NCBI GenBank assembly: GCA_017408725.1 | Contig: JAFQUA010000014.1 | Coordinates: forward strand, 1 to 51,293 | Length of the DNA stretch: 51,293 nt | DNA from: Oscillospiraceae bacterium | GTDB taxonomy: Bacteria; Bacillota_A; Clostridia; Oscillospirales; Oscillospiraceae | Reading direction: 5' to 3' | Shown here: positions 23,417-33,858 of the stretch, one piece after another | Layout: every line of letters begins with the position of its first letter | Numbering within the stretch: position 1 is the stretch's first letter | Made by a program: the position numbers and the translations under genes | The notes under the pieces: generated by a model | What the model saw: only the letters and a program-made list of their open reading frames with translations | Told to the model about the DNA's origin: nothing | Databases searched by the model: none

Positions 23417-23662
23417 ATGAAACCGAGAAAGCTTGAGCTGGGTGATCGCAACATCATCGGCAAGCGTGTAACAGAAGCACGGTTGGCCCAGGGAATGAAA
23501 CAGGTGGAACTGCTTGCCAAATTGCAGCTCGCCGGAGTTGATCTGAGTGTGCCTGCCCTTTCTCTGTTGGAAGGTCAGAAGCGACCCGTATCCGATATTG
23601 AACTAAATGCCCTGGCAGATATTTTGAATGTGTCCGTTGACTGGCTGCTGGGTAGAGAATAA
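23417..23662 (+). CDS. XRE-family repressor, divergent from SLOG operon
   Basis: This 81-residue protein starts at the ATG at 23417 with GGGAGGTG. A Cro/C1 helix-turn-helix (GKRVTEARLAQGMKQVELLAK, VPALSLLEGQKRPVSDIELN) ends in ILNVSVDWLLGRE, usual for this class. It is one of the few plus-strand genes in the island. It probably binds the paired operators upstream and controls itself and the SLOG pair (inference). A strong terminator follows. Confidence 0.9.
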   Translation: MKPRKLELGDRNIIGKRVTEARLAQGMKQVELLAKLQLAGVDLSVPALSLLEGQKRPVSDIELNALADILNVSVDWLLGRE

Positions 23663-23666
23663 AAAT

Positions 23667-23706
23667 ACCGCCTGCATGAGTTTTAATGCTCACGCAGGCG
23701 GTTTTG
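23667..23706 (+). terminator. Terminator of the XRE repressor gene
   Basis: ACCGCCTGC pairs with GCAGGCGGT, followed by TTTT; it lies 5 bp after the stop. It may also serve the minus-strand gene at 23720. Confidence 0.75.
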
Positions 23707-23719
23707 GCTTATGTGGTAA

Positions 23720-23914
23720 TTATCTTGTTATCTCTTCACCATTCTTTCCTTCCGCCTTTTCCGCTTCTTGCATTGCTTTCCATTCCTGGAACTGCCGCTG
23801 GCCTTCCTCGGTTTCGTAATAGGCGATAATGTCGGGAAGTATGCACCGGGCGATTGATTCAATGATGTGCTGCGGAATACCGGAATTGTTCACAGGTTTC
23901 TTTTTGCGGCTCAC
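23720..23914 (-). CDS. Small conserved protein of clostridial mobile elements
   Basis: This 64-residue charged protein starts at a GTG with GGAGGG (23914). It opens MSRKKKPVNNSGIPQHIIES, followed by IARCILPDIIAYYETEEGQ and a Glu/Lys-rich end. I recall close relatives, without known function, in integrative elements of gut Clostridia. A strong promoter and a structured leader of about 200 nt lie upstream (23915-24153). Function unknown. Confidence 0.72.
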   Translation of the reverse strand: MSRKKKPVNNSGIPQHIIESIARCILPDIIAYYETEEGQRQFQEWKAMQEAEKAEGKNGEEITR

Positions 23915-24153
23915 AAGTTTTGATCCCTCCGGGTAGTATTAAATTTTCAAGGTACAAGTGTGGATGTGCGAATGGGTTGTTGGTCGATGGCAGTCCTCCT
24001 TTTCAAATTCTGATTATCCAATTCACCGAGGGTTAATGTCCGTTCCGCCCGGTGAATAAATTTACAAACAAAATGCAGACACCCGTCAAGAGTGTCTGCA
24101 TCGAAGCTATTCTGTTGCGCTGTTATTATACCATCAATCAAAAATGCTGTCAA
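23915..24153 (-). promoter_or_regulatory. Consensus promoter and structured leader
   Basis: On the minus strand TTGACA, 17 bp and TATAAT lie at 24153-24125. The leader then has an attenuator-like hairpin (GCAGACAC at 24078-24085 pairing with GTGTCTGC at 24095-24102) with TTTTG behind it, a second stem (TTCACCG/CGGTGAA) and an AAGGAGG near 24000 with no good start codon after it. An open frame that crosses this leader begins within the -35 box, so I do not call it a gene. Confidence 0.6.
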
Positions 24154-24212
24154 TAGAACTAGGAGCGTAGAAAAATAGGGAACAAAAGTACAGTTATACC
24201 AACGGCTTTTTC

Positions 24213-24540
24213 CTCCAAAAGCGGATGGGGTAATGATCCTATATTACCCCCTCCAAAAACGAGGTTCTATCCGCCTGCATTGTAACGTTTTTAACCCGAA
24301 AAAGCACTGCGGCACAACAACTTTTTTCTGCGATTTTGCGAGGGTAATACGATTCCTTGTCAGACTCCAAAAACGGCTATAAAAGCGTTACATTTTCTCA
24401 AGGTAAACTTCCTTCATCAAGAAAGAATGATTGATTAGTTATTGATTAATAAGTATTTGATTATATTAGTTATTAATTGGGGCCGTTTTCCCAATATTGG
24501 TTGACCCAATCCTGGATTATCCAATATTGGATTTTCCCGT
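24213..24540. repeat. AT-rich gene-free stretch with iteron-like repeats
   Basis: No gene is seen between 24154 and 24589. CTCCAAAA(A/G)CG occurs three times (24213, 24251, 24365). GTAACG/CGTTAC blocks lie inverted near 24282 and 24385, and ATTAGTTATT repeats near 24435-24475. CCAATATTGG occurs twice near 24490-24530. A hairpin GGGGTAAT/ATTACCCC lies at 24227-24250. Such stretches occur in replication or transfer regions of integrative elements; here it may be a remnant. Confidence 0.5.
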
Positions 24541-24551
24541 TTAGGTAAGAA

Positions 24552-24585
24552 ACTGCGGTGCTGCTAATTTCGGCAGCACCGCAGT
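24552..24585 (-). terminator. Strong hairpin terminator
   Basis: A perfect 13-bp stem ACTGCGGTGCTGC/GCAGCACCGCAGT is followed on the minus strand by TTTCTT, just after the stop of the gene at 24590. Confidence 0.75.
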
Positions 24586-24589
24586 CATA

Positions 24590-24838
24590 TTAAGTATCCA
24601 GAGGATGATAGTCCGTTGTATTTCTCAGATATTCCCGGATATCGCCGTGGAGCAGCAGGTTCACATAGTCCACCGGGGCATTGTACACCAGCCAATCCAA
24701 TTCGCTGGCTTCGTACATATTCCGGGCAACCTCGTTTTCGACTCTGGTGCAGTCGATGGATATCATGCTGCCGTCTGCATATTTGACCTCGACACAGGCG
24801 GTGTCGATATTGAACTCGCAAGAGATAACCTTATCCAT
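24590..24838 (-). CDS. Small DUF6061-like protein
   Basis: The product is 82 residues, with the start at 24838 behind GGGAGGAC. The sequence MDKVISCEFNIDTACVEVKY, then DGSMISIDCTRVENEV and YNPLDT-like end (here DYHPLDT), agrees with my memory of the DUF6061 family, short proteins frequent in Clostridia and their mobile elements. No function is known. It is the last gene before the tRNA-Arg that appears to close the island. Confidence 0.75.
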   Translation of the reverse strand: MDKVISCEFNIDTACVEVKYADGSMISIDCTRVENEVARNMYEASELDWLVYNAPVDYVNLLLHGDIREYLRNTTDYHPLDT

Positions 24839-24853
24839 GTTGTCCTCCCAAAA

Positions 24854-24900
24854 GCAAAAATAATCCGAACCCTTCTCCTACTGAGATAAGGTTCGGATTA
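24854..24900 (-). terminator. Terminator of tRNA-Arg
   Basis: TAATCCGAACC (24861-24871) pairs with GGTTCGGATTA (24890-24900); on the minus strand a TTTTT tract follows. It lies 8 bp after the tRNA CCA end. Confidence 0.85.
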
Positions 24901-24908
24901 TTCTTCTT

Positions 24909-24985
24909 TGGTACGCCGAAAGGGACTCGAACCCCCGACCTACTGATTCGTAGTCAGTCACTCTATCCAACTGAGCTATCGGCGC
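24909..24985 (-). tRNA. tRNA-Arg (ACG)
   Basis: This is a 77-nt tRNA on the minus strand with encoded CCA. The acceptor GCGCCGA pairs with TCGGCGT, and the anticodon stem ACTGA/TCAGT encloses loop CTACGAA, giving anticodon ACG. The T-arm is GGTTCGAGTCCC. Its own promoter and terminator flank it. The last 18 nt before the CCA recur almost exactly at 3699-3716, which may mark an attachment site. Confidence 0.95.
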
Positions 24986-25012
24986 ATAGACACTTCTTCA
25001 AAGCGCCTAAGT

Positions 25013-25041
25013 ATATTAGCATAGGATTGTAAAAAAAGCAA
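25013..25041 (-). promoter_or_regulatory. Promoter of tRNA-Arg
   Basis: On the minus strand TTGCTT, 17 bp and TAATAT lie about 28 bp before the tRNA 5' end. Confidence 0.55.
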
Positions 25042-25057
25042 GTACTTTTTTAAAAAA

Positions 25058-27791
<2,734 letters not shown>

Positions 27792-28577
27792 ATGTTTGAT
27801 TACCATATGCATACCACGGTGTCTTATGACGGACGCAGTTCATCCCGGGAAATGGCAGATGCTGCAGCAGCTGTAGGGCTGAAGGAGATCTGCTTTACAG
27901 ACCATTTGGACTATATGATCCGCACACCCAGATCCGAAACGGCGTTCAGCGTGACGGATTACAACAGGGCTTATGATGATTTGTCAGTACCGGGATTGTT
28001 GATCCGCAAGGGCGCTGAGGTAGGACTGACTCCTTGGAACATGGAGGAAATCCACGGGGATCTTTCCAAACGGCATTACGATTTTGTACTTGGGTCCATT
28101 CATTTTATTGATGATGAGGATCCTTATTTCTCCTATTTCTGGCAGGGCAAGACGGTTTTGCAGGCAGAGCGGATGTACTTTGAGGAAATGTACAAATGCC
28201 TGAAGCTCCATGATGATTTTGATGTGTTGGGGCATTTGACTTATATCAGCAAGGTCAAAGCCCATCCAAGTCCCCGGCTGCTTCCTTTGAGTGAATATAG
28301 GGAAATTGTAGCTGAGGTTATGAAAGTGTTGGTTGCCAAGGGGAAGGGCATGGAGGTCAATACCAGTGGTATGGACCGCTGCGGGGGTTATCTGCCGGGA
28401 GCGGAGTATTTGCGGCTGTTCAAGGATCTGGGAGGAAAGATCGTTACTGTGGGCTCTGATGCCCATGCTGCTGACCGGGTGGGACAGTATACCATGGATG
28501 CCTGTCGGTTGGTCAATGAGATCTTTGGCTATGTGTGTACATTTGCAGACAGAAAGCCGATATTTCATAAGATATAA
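27792..28577 (+). CDS. PHP-domain histidinol-phosphatase family protein
   Basis: This 261-residue protein of the PHP superfamily begins DYHMHTTVSYDGRSS (HxH metal motif), followed by EICFTDHLDYM, GSIHFIDDEDPYFS, LGHLTYI and GSDAHAADRVG, a full set of metal ligands. The HisK-type histidinol-phosphatase is the best guess, because length and motif order fit, but the window has no his genes, so another phosphoester is possible. The start is at 27792, right after the mutY stop, with GGGAGG overlapping the end of mutY. Confidence 0.85.
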   Translation: MFDYHMHTTVSYDGRSSSREMADAAAAVGLKEICFTDHLDYMIRTPRSETAFSVTDYNRAYDDLSVPGLLIRKGAEVGLTPWNMEEIHGDLSKRHYDFVLGSIHFIDDEDPYFSYFWQGKTVLQAERMYFEEMYKCLKLHDDFDVLGHLTYISKVKAHPSPRLLPLSEYREIVAEVMKVLVAKGKGMEVNTSGMDRCGGYLPGAEYLRLFKDLGGKIVTVGSDAHAADRVGQYTMDACRLVNEIFGYVCTFADRKPIFHKI

Positions 28578-28582
28578 AGCTG

Positions 28583-28613
28583 CCGCCGCTGCGTTTTGCA
28601 GCGGTGGTTTTTT
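28583..28613 (+). terminator. Terminator of the mutY-PHP operon
   Basis: CCGCCGCTGC pairs with GCAGCGGTGG, followed by TTTTTT. Confidence 0.9.
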
Positions 28614-28653
28614 ACAACATATTGTGTCATTTTTAGCCGAAAAACGCAAGTAG

Positions 28654-28682
28654 TTGACTTTATTGTAAAAAATGCGTATAAT
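28654..28682 (+). promoter_or_regulatory. Promoter of the topoisomerase operon
   Basis: TTGACT, a 17-bp spacer and a consensus TATAAT lie 38 bp before the start at 28721. Confidence 0.8.
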
Positions 28683-28720
28683 AAACTAGATAAAATGGAT
28701 AAGTATGGCAGGTATCGATT

Positions 28721-30706
28721 ATGGCTATTAAAAAAGAGGAACAATACGGAAACTCCAGTATTTCCATGCTGAAAGGCGAGGATCGCGTGCGTAAGCGCCC
28801 CGCGGTTATTTTCGGCTCCGATGATCTGGAGGGCTGTAAGCATGCGGTGTTTGAAATTCTCAGTAATGCCATCGACGAGGCAAGGGAGGGCCACGGCGAC
28901 ACCATTATCGTCACCCGTTATGAGGACCTCAGCGTCGAGGTAGAGGATTTTGGCCGCGGCTGTCCCGTTGACTATAATGAAAAAGAAAAGCGCTACAACT
29001 GGGAACTGGTGTTCTGTGAAATGTATGCCGGCGGCAAGTACGGAGAAAACGGAGAAAACTATGAGTATTCTCTGGGCCTCAACGGCCTTGGCTCCTGCGC
29101 TACCCAGTACGCATCTGAGTTTTTTGACGCGACCATTCGACGGGACGGCTTCCGTTATGATCTGCATTTTGAAAAAGGCCGCAATAAGGGCGGCCTTAAG
29201 AAAGAGCCCACCGACCGGGGCAGAAAGACCGGCTCGCTGTTTCATTGGAGACCCGACAAGCAGGTGTTTACGGACATTAATATTCCCGTAGATTATTACC
29301 GGGATGTGCTGCGCCGGCAGGCGGTGGTGAATAAGGGCGTGACCTTTATTTTCCGCAATCAGGTGGGCAAGAAATTTGACGAAGAGCAATTCTGCTACAG
29401 TGAAGGTATCAAACAGTATATCGACGAGCTGGTGGGGGATAATGCCTTTACCATGCCTGTCTATTGGGAAACGGAACGCCGAGGCAGGGACGCGGAGAAC
29501 CGCCCGGAAATGAAGCTGAAGATCACAGCATCTTTCTGCTTTAGTAAGCAGGTCAACCATACAGAGTATTACCATAATTCTTCCTGGCTGGAGTACGGCG
29601 GCAGCCCCGACCGGGCCGTCCGCTTAGGCTTTACCGCGGCTTTCGATAAGTATCTGCGGGACAGCAAAAAGTATAACAAGGACGAGAGCAAGATCCTTTA
29701 TCAGGACATTCAGGATAGTCTTGTATTAGTGACCAACTGTTTCTCCACCATCGGCTGCTTTGAAAACCAGACCAAGAAGAGCGTCAACTCAAAGTTCACG
29801 CAGGAAGCGATGACTCAATTCTTCAAGGATCAGCTGCAGGTTTGGTTTATTGAGAATAAGCAGGAAGCAGACCGGGCTGCGGATCAGGTGCTGGTCAATA
29901 AGCGGGCAAGAGAGTCCGCCGAAAAGACCAAGACCAACATGAAAAAGCAGCTTAGTACCAAGCTGGACATTGCCAACCGTGTCCAGAAATTCGTGGATTG
30001 CCGCAGTCGGGATACGGGCAAGCGGGAACTGTATATCGTGGAGGGTGATTCGGCATTGGGAAGCGTCAAGCTTTCCCGTGACGCGGAGTTCCAAGGGATC
30101 ATGCCTGTCCGCGGCAAGATCCTCAACTGTCTGAAAGCAGACTATACCAAGATCTTTGCCAGCCCCATTATCACCGATCTGATGAAGGTGCTGGGCTGCG
30201 GCGTGGAAGTGCAGGGCAAAAAAGCCAAGGAGCTAAGCAATTTCGATATTGAAAACCTTCGTTGGAACAAGGTGGTCATCTGTACCGATGCGGATTATGA
30301 CGGCTTCCAGATCCGCACACTGATCCTTACCATGATCTACCGGCTGTGCCCCACGCTGATCCGTGACGGTTATGTTTATATCGCGGAATCCCCTCTGTTT
30401 GAGATCACCTGCAAGGAAAAGACTTGGTTTGCTTACACGGAAGGGGAAAAATCCGCGATCCTGAAGGAACTGGAGGGCAAAAAGGTAACCATCCAGCGGT
30501 CCAAGGGTCTCGGTGAAAACGACCCCGAGATGATGTGGATGACCACCATGAACCCCGAGACTCGCCGGCTCATTAAGGTTATGCCGGAGGATGCGGAGCG
30601 CACGGCCCATTATTTCGATATGCTTTTGGGTGATGCTCTGAACGAACGGAAGAATTTTATTGCGGAAAACGGCTCCAAGTATCTGGACCTTGCCGATATT
30701 TCCTAA
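28721..30706 (+). CDS. Type IIA topoisomerase subunit B (ParE/GyrB-like)
   Basis: This 661-residue protein is the ATPase subunit of a type IIA topoisomerase that relaxes or decatenates DNA with the ParC-like partner 12 bp downstream. The GHKL ATPase motifs are FEILSNAIDEA, DFGRGCPVD and GLNGLGSCATQYAS. The TOPRIM domain has IVEGDSALGSVK and CTDADYDGFQIRTL. The TOPRIM sequence EGDSALG, where most GyrB/ParE have EGDSAGG, and the unusual ATP lid mark a divergent branch. The replication gyrase of the cell is probably encoded elsewhere. The start at 28721 has only a weak AGG site. Confidence 0.88.
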   Translation: MAIKKEEQYGNSSISMLKGEDRVRKRPAVIFGSDDLEGCKHAVFEILSNAIDEAREGHGDTIIVTRYEDLSVEVEDFGRGCPVDYNEKEKRYNWELVFCEMYAGGKYGENGENYEYSLGLNGLGSCATQYASEFFDATIRRDGFRYDLHFEKGRNKGGLKKEPTDRGRKTGSLFHWRPDKQVFTDINIPVDYYRDVLRRQAVVNKGVTFIFRNQVGKKFDEEQFCYSEGIKQYIDELVGDNAFTMPVYWETERRGRDAENRPEMKLKITASFCFSKQVNHTEYYHNSSWLEYGGSPDRAVRLGFTAAFDKYLRDSKKYNKDESKILYQDIQDSLVLVTNCFSTIGCFENQTKKSVNSKFTQEAMTQFFKDQLQVWFIENKQEADRAADQVLVNKRARESAEKTKTNMKKQLSTKLDIANRVQKFVDCRSRDTGKRELYIVEGDSALGSVKLSRDAEFQGIMPVRGKILNCLKADYTKIFASPIITDLMKVLGCGVEVQGKKAKELSNFDIENLRWNKVVICTDADYDGFQIRTLILTMIYRLCPTLIRDGYVYIAESPLFEITCKEKTWFAYTEGEKSAILKELEGKKVTIQRSKGLGENDPEMMWMTTMNPETRRLIKVMPEDAERTAHYFDMLLGDALNERKNFIAENGSKYLDLADIS

Positions 30707-30718
30707 GAGAGGTTCCTT

Positions 30719-32968
30719 ATGGCTAAGAAGAAAAAAGAACAGGAACAGAACAAGAAAAATGTCAATACCGAAAATGTAGTCGGTCTGGTAGGATCCACCA
30801 CAGAGCAGGCCATTACGGAAACGCTGGAAAGCAATTATATGCCCTATGCCATGTCCGTTATTGTTTCCCGTGCCATTCCTGAGATCGACGGCTTTAAGCC
30901 TGCCCACCGGAAGCTCTTGTACACCATGTACAAAATGGGTCTGCTCACCGGCGGCAGGACCAAATCCGCCAACATTGTGGGTCAAACCATGCGCCTCAAT
31001 CCCCATGGCGATGCTGCCATCTATGAGACCATGGTGCGCCTTGCCAAGGGCAATGAGACATTGTTGCACCCCTTTGTGGATTCCAAGGGCAACTTCGGTA
31101 AGGTCTATTCCCGTGATATGGCATACGCGGCTTCCCGTTATACTGAGGCCAAGCTGGACAGCATCTGTAGTGAACTGTTCAAGGACATTGATTCCGATAC
31201 CGTGGACATGGTGGATAACTATGATGCCACCATGAAAGAGCCTGCACTGCTGCCCACCAGCTTTCCCAATGTGCTGGTCAGCGCCAACCAGGGCATCGCT
31301 GTCGGTATGGCGTCCAATATCTGCTCCTTCAATCTGAAGGAGGTCTGCGATACTGCCATTGCGCTGATGAAGAATCCGGACCATGACATTCTGGAGACTT
31401 TGCCGGGCCCGGACTTTTCCACCGGCGCGGAGCTGCTGTTTGATGAAGCTGCTACCCGGGAGATCTATTCCACCGGCCGGGGCAGTTTTAAGCTGCGGGC
31501 GAAGTGGCGCTATGTCAAGGAAGGTAATCTGATCGAGATCACCCAGATTCCCTATTCCACCACCACGGAAGTGATCATGGACAAGGTGGCGGATCTCATT
31601 AAGGTCGGCAAGATCAAGGAAATCGCGGATATGCGTGATGAGACCGACTTGGGCGGTCTGAAGCTGACCATTGACTTAAAGCGTGGCGTGGAGCCGGAGA
31701 AGTTGATGCAGAAGCTGTTCCGGCTGACACCTTTGCAGGATAGCTTCCCCTGTAACTTCAACATTCTGATCGCCGGTATGCCCCGGGTCATGGGCGTCGG
31801 TGAGATTCTGGAGGAGTGGACCGCGTGGCGTACGGATTGCGTCAAGCGCCGCATTTTCTTCCAGATCCAGAAAAAGGAAGACCGTCTGCACCTGCTGAAG
31901 GGTTTGGAACGGATCCTGCTGGATATTGATAAGGCAATTGCGATTATCCGGGAAACAGAGCTGGAAAGCGAAGTTGTGCCCAATTTGATGATCGGCTTTG
32001 GTATAGACGAGATTCAGGCCAATTTTGTGGCGGAGATCAAGCTGCGCAACATCAATAAGGAGTACATCCTTAAGCAGACCAAGGCCACCACACAGCTTGA
32101 AAAGGAAATTGCTGACCTTCGAACAACCCTCAACAGCCACAAAAAGCTGCAAAATGTGCTGATTTCGGAACTGACGGAAGTGGCACAGAAGTATGGAAAG
32201 CCCAGACAGACGGAAATAATATACTCTGTGGAAGAAAGTGAACCGGAAGAGGAGATCGAGCAGATTCCTGACTATGCTGTGACACTGTTCGTATCCCGGG
32301 AGGGTTACCTGAAGAAGATCACGGCCCAGTCACTGAGAATGTCCGGTGAGCAGAAATTCAAGGAAGGCGACAGCCTTGCTTTCTCTGTGGAGACTACAAA
32401 CAGAGCAGAGATCCTTGTGTTTACGGATAAATTCCAGTGCTACAAGTCCCGTCTTTCCGATTTTGAGGACGGCAAGGCATCCTTGCTGGGCGATTATCTG
32501 CCTCAGAAGCTGGGATTTGACAGCAGTGAGAATGTGGTGCAGGTGGTTTTGCCCGGAGATTATAAGGGCTTCCTGCTGTTCTTCTTTGAAAACGGCAAGG
32601 CTGCCAGAGTGCCTCTGAGCGCCTATGAGACTAAAACAAACCGCAAGAAGCTCACCGGTGCGTATTCTGATAAGAGCCCTATGAGAACCGCCATGGCACT
32701 GACGGCCGATGAGCAGGTTGCAGTGTATACCACGGATGGCAGGGCCGCTATTTTCTCCACGGCCCAACTGCTGCCCAAGACCACCCGCAACACACAAGGC
32801 GTTACGGTGATCTCTCTTAAGAAGAAGGCCGCCCTGAGCCATGCTGTCCGTCTGTCAGAAAGCGGCATTGTGAACCAGAGCCGTTATCGTACAAGAACGA
32901 TCCCCACAGCCGGCGCCCTTACCAAGCCGGAGGATGCACCGGAAAAGCAGATCAGTTTTGAAGTTTGA
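30719..32968 (+). CDS. Type IIA topoisomerase subunit A (ParC/GyrA-like)
   Basis: This 749-residue protein is the DNA-cleaving subunit. The winged helix region YMPYAMSVIVSRAIPEIDGF is typical, and AYAASRYTEAKLD has the catalytic Tyr after Arg. A coiled-coil arm (ATTQLEKEIADLRTTLNSHK) and a C-terminal beta-propeller part (AVTLFVSREGYLKKI..., AVYTTDGRAAIF) follow. The propeller seems shorter than in GyrA, and no clear GyrA box is seen, which favours a topoisomerase IV type function. A Lys/Glu/Asn-rich N-terminal extension of about 20 residues is unusual. The start at 30719 has GAGAGG. Confidence 0.9.
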   Translation: MAKKKKEQEQNKKNVNTENVVGLVGSTTEQAITETLESNYMPYAMSVIVSRAIPEIDGFKPAHRKLLYTMYKMGLLTGGRTKSANIVGQTMRLNPHGDAAIYETMVRLAKGNETLLHPFVDSKGNFGKVYSRDMAYAASRYTEAKLDSICSELFKDIDSDTVDMVDNYDATMKEPALLPTSFPNVLVSANQGIAVGMASNICSFNLKEVCDTAIALMKNPDHDILETLPGPDFSTGAELLFDEAATREIYSTGRGSFKLRAKWRYVKEGNLIEITQIPYSTTTEVIMDKVADLIKVGKIKEIADMRDETDLGGLKLTIDLKRGVEPEKLMQKLFRLTPLQDSFPCNFNILIAGMPRVMGVGEILEEWTAWRTDCVKRRIFFQIQKKEDRLHLLKGLERILLDIDKAIAIIRETELESEVVPNLMIGFGIDEIQANFVAEIKLRNINKEYILKQTKATTQLEKEIADLRTTLNSHKKLQNVLISELTEVAQKYGKPRQTEIIYSVEESEPEEEIEQIPDYAVTLFVSREGYLKKITAQSLRMSGEQKFKEGDSLAFSVETTNRAEILVFTDKFQCYKSRLSDFEDGKASLLGDYLPQKLGFDSSENVVQVVLPGDYKGFLLFFFENGKAARVPLSAYETKTNRKKLTGAYSDKSPMRTAMALTADEQVAVYTTDGRAAIFSTAQLLPKTTRNTQGVTVISLKKKAALSHAVRLSESGIVNQSRYRTRTIPTAGALTKPEDAPEKQISFEV

Positions 32969-32982
32969 CCCGGGAGGGAATT

Positions 32983-33846
32983 ATGAAGACAGTCGCGCAG
33001 TCCATCGTATGGTTTCTTAAGATTGCTGCAGGCAGTGTCCTGTTCGCACTGGGCTTTAATCTGTTTCTTTTGCCCAATGAACTGAATGCCGGCGGTATTT
33101 CCGGTCTGGCGATGATCGCGGTCCGTGTGCTGGATTTCGGTTCTGTGGGTATGATCACAATGTTGGTGAACCTACCGCTGTTTGCCATTGGCGGCATTAA
33201 GATCGGAAAGAAGTTCTTTTTCGGTTCTCTTGCAGGTATGCTGGCCAGCTCTGTGGCGTTGGATGCGCTGGCTGGTCTGCCGTATCCCACTGTTGATCCT
33301 TTGTTGGCAGCGCTGTACGGCGGGGCAATGTGCGGACTGGGGTTGGGATTGGTGTTCTCTCTGGGTGCATCCACCGGTGGTTCGGACATTATTGTTCGTC
33401 TGCTGAAGCGCAAAATGCAGAATGTGCCCATTGGAACTATCAATATATGCTTTGATTTTGCGGTTGCCGCCTTGACGGGCATTACTTTTCACAATATTTC
33501 CAGCGCGCTGTACAGCGGAGTGGCAATCTTTATTACGGGAAAAGTAATCGATGCAGTAGTTTACAGCTTTGATTATTCTAAGGTAGTGGTAATCATTTCG
33601 GATTACCATGAACAGATCGTCCGTGTGATCAAGGAAGATTTGGACAGGGGTGTCACCTATCTCCATGGAGAAGGTGCCTACAGCAACAGCAGCAAGAAGG
33701 TTATTTTCTCTGTGGTAAAAAAACAGCAGATTGCGGAACTGAAACGGTCTGTTGTGGAAATCGACCCCAATGCCTTCATTGTGGTGCAGGATGCGCACCA
33801 GGTTTTGGGTGAAGGGTTTGGAAGATATTCCAAGGATTCTTTGTAA
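32983..33846 (+). CDS. YitT-family membrane protein
   Basis: The ATG at 32983 with GGGAGGG gives 287 residues. Five or six hydrophobic helices (for example SVLFALGFNLFLLPNELNAGG, GLGLVFSLGASTGGSDIIV) are typical of the YitT/DUF161 family. A cytoplasmic DUF2179-type C-terminal domain follows (HEQIVRVIKEDLDRGVTYLH, then IDPNAFIVVQDAHQVLGEGF). The biochemical role of the family is not known; transport is suspected. It follows the topoisomerase gene by 14 bp and precedes the lipoprotein by 12 bp. Confidence 0.9.
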   Translation: MKTVAQSIVWFLKIAAGSVLFALGFNLFLLPNELNAGGISGLAMIAVRVLDFGSVGMITMLVNLPLFAIGGIKIGKKFFFGSLAGMLASSVALDALAGLPYPTVDPLLAALYGGAMCGLGLGLVFSLGASTGGSDIIVRLLKRKMQNVPIGTINICFDFAVAALTGITFHNISSALYSGVAIFITGKVIDAVVYSFDYSKVVVIISDYHEQIVRVIKEDLDRGVTYLHGEGAYSNSSKKVIFSVVKKQQIAELKRSVVEIDPNAFIVVQDAHQVLGEGFGRYSKDSL

Positions 33847-33858
33847 AGGAGACACCAT

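Noticed and set aside
23947..24153. 68-codon open frame on the minus strand
   Set aside because: Its start lies in the -35 box of a consensus promoter and it crosses an attenuator hairpin; better read as leader RNA.
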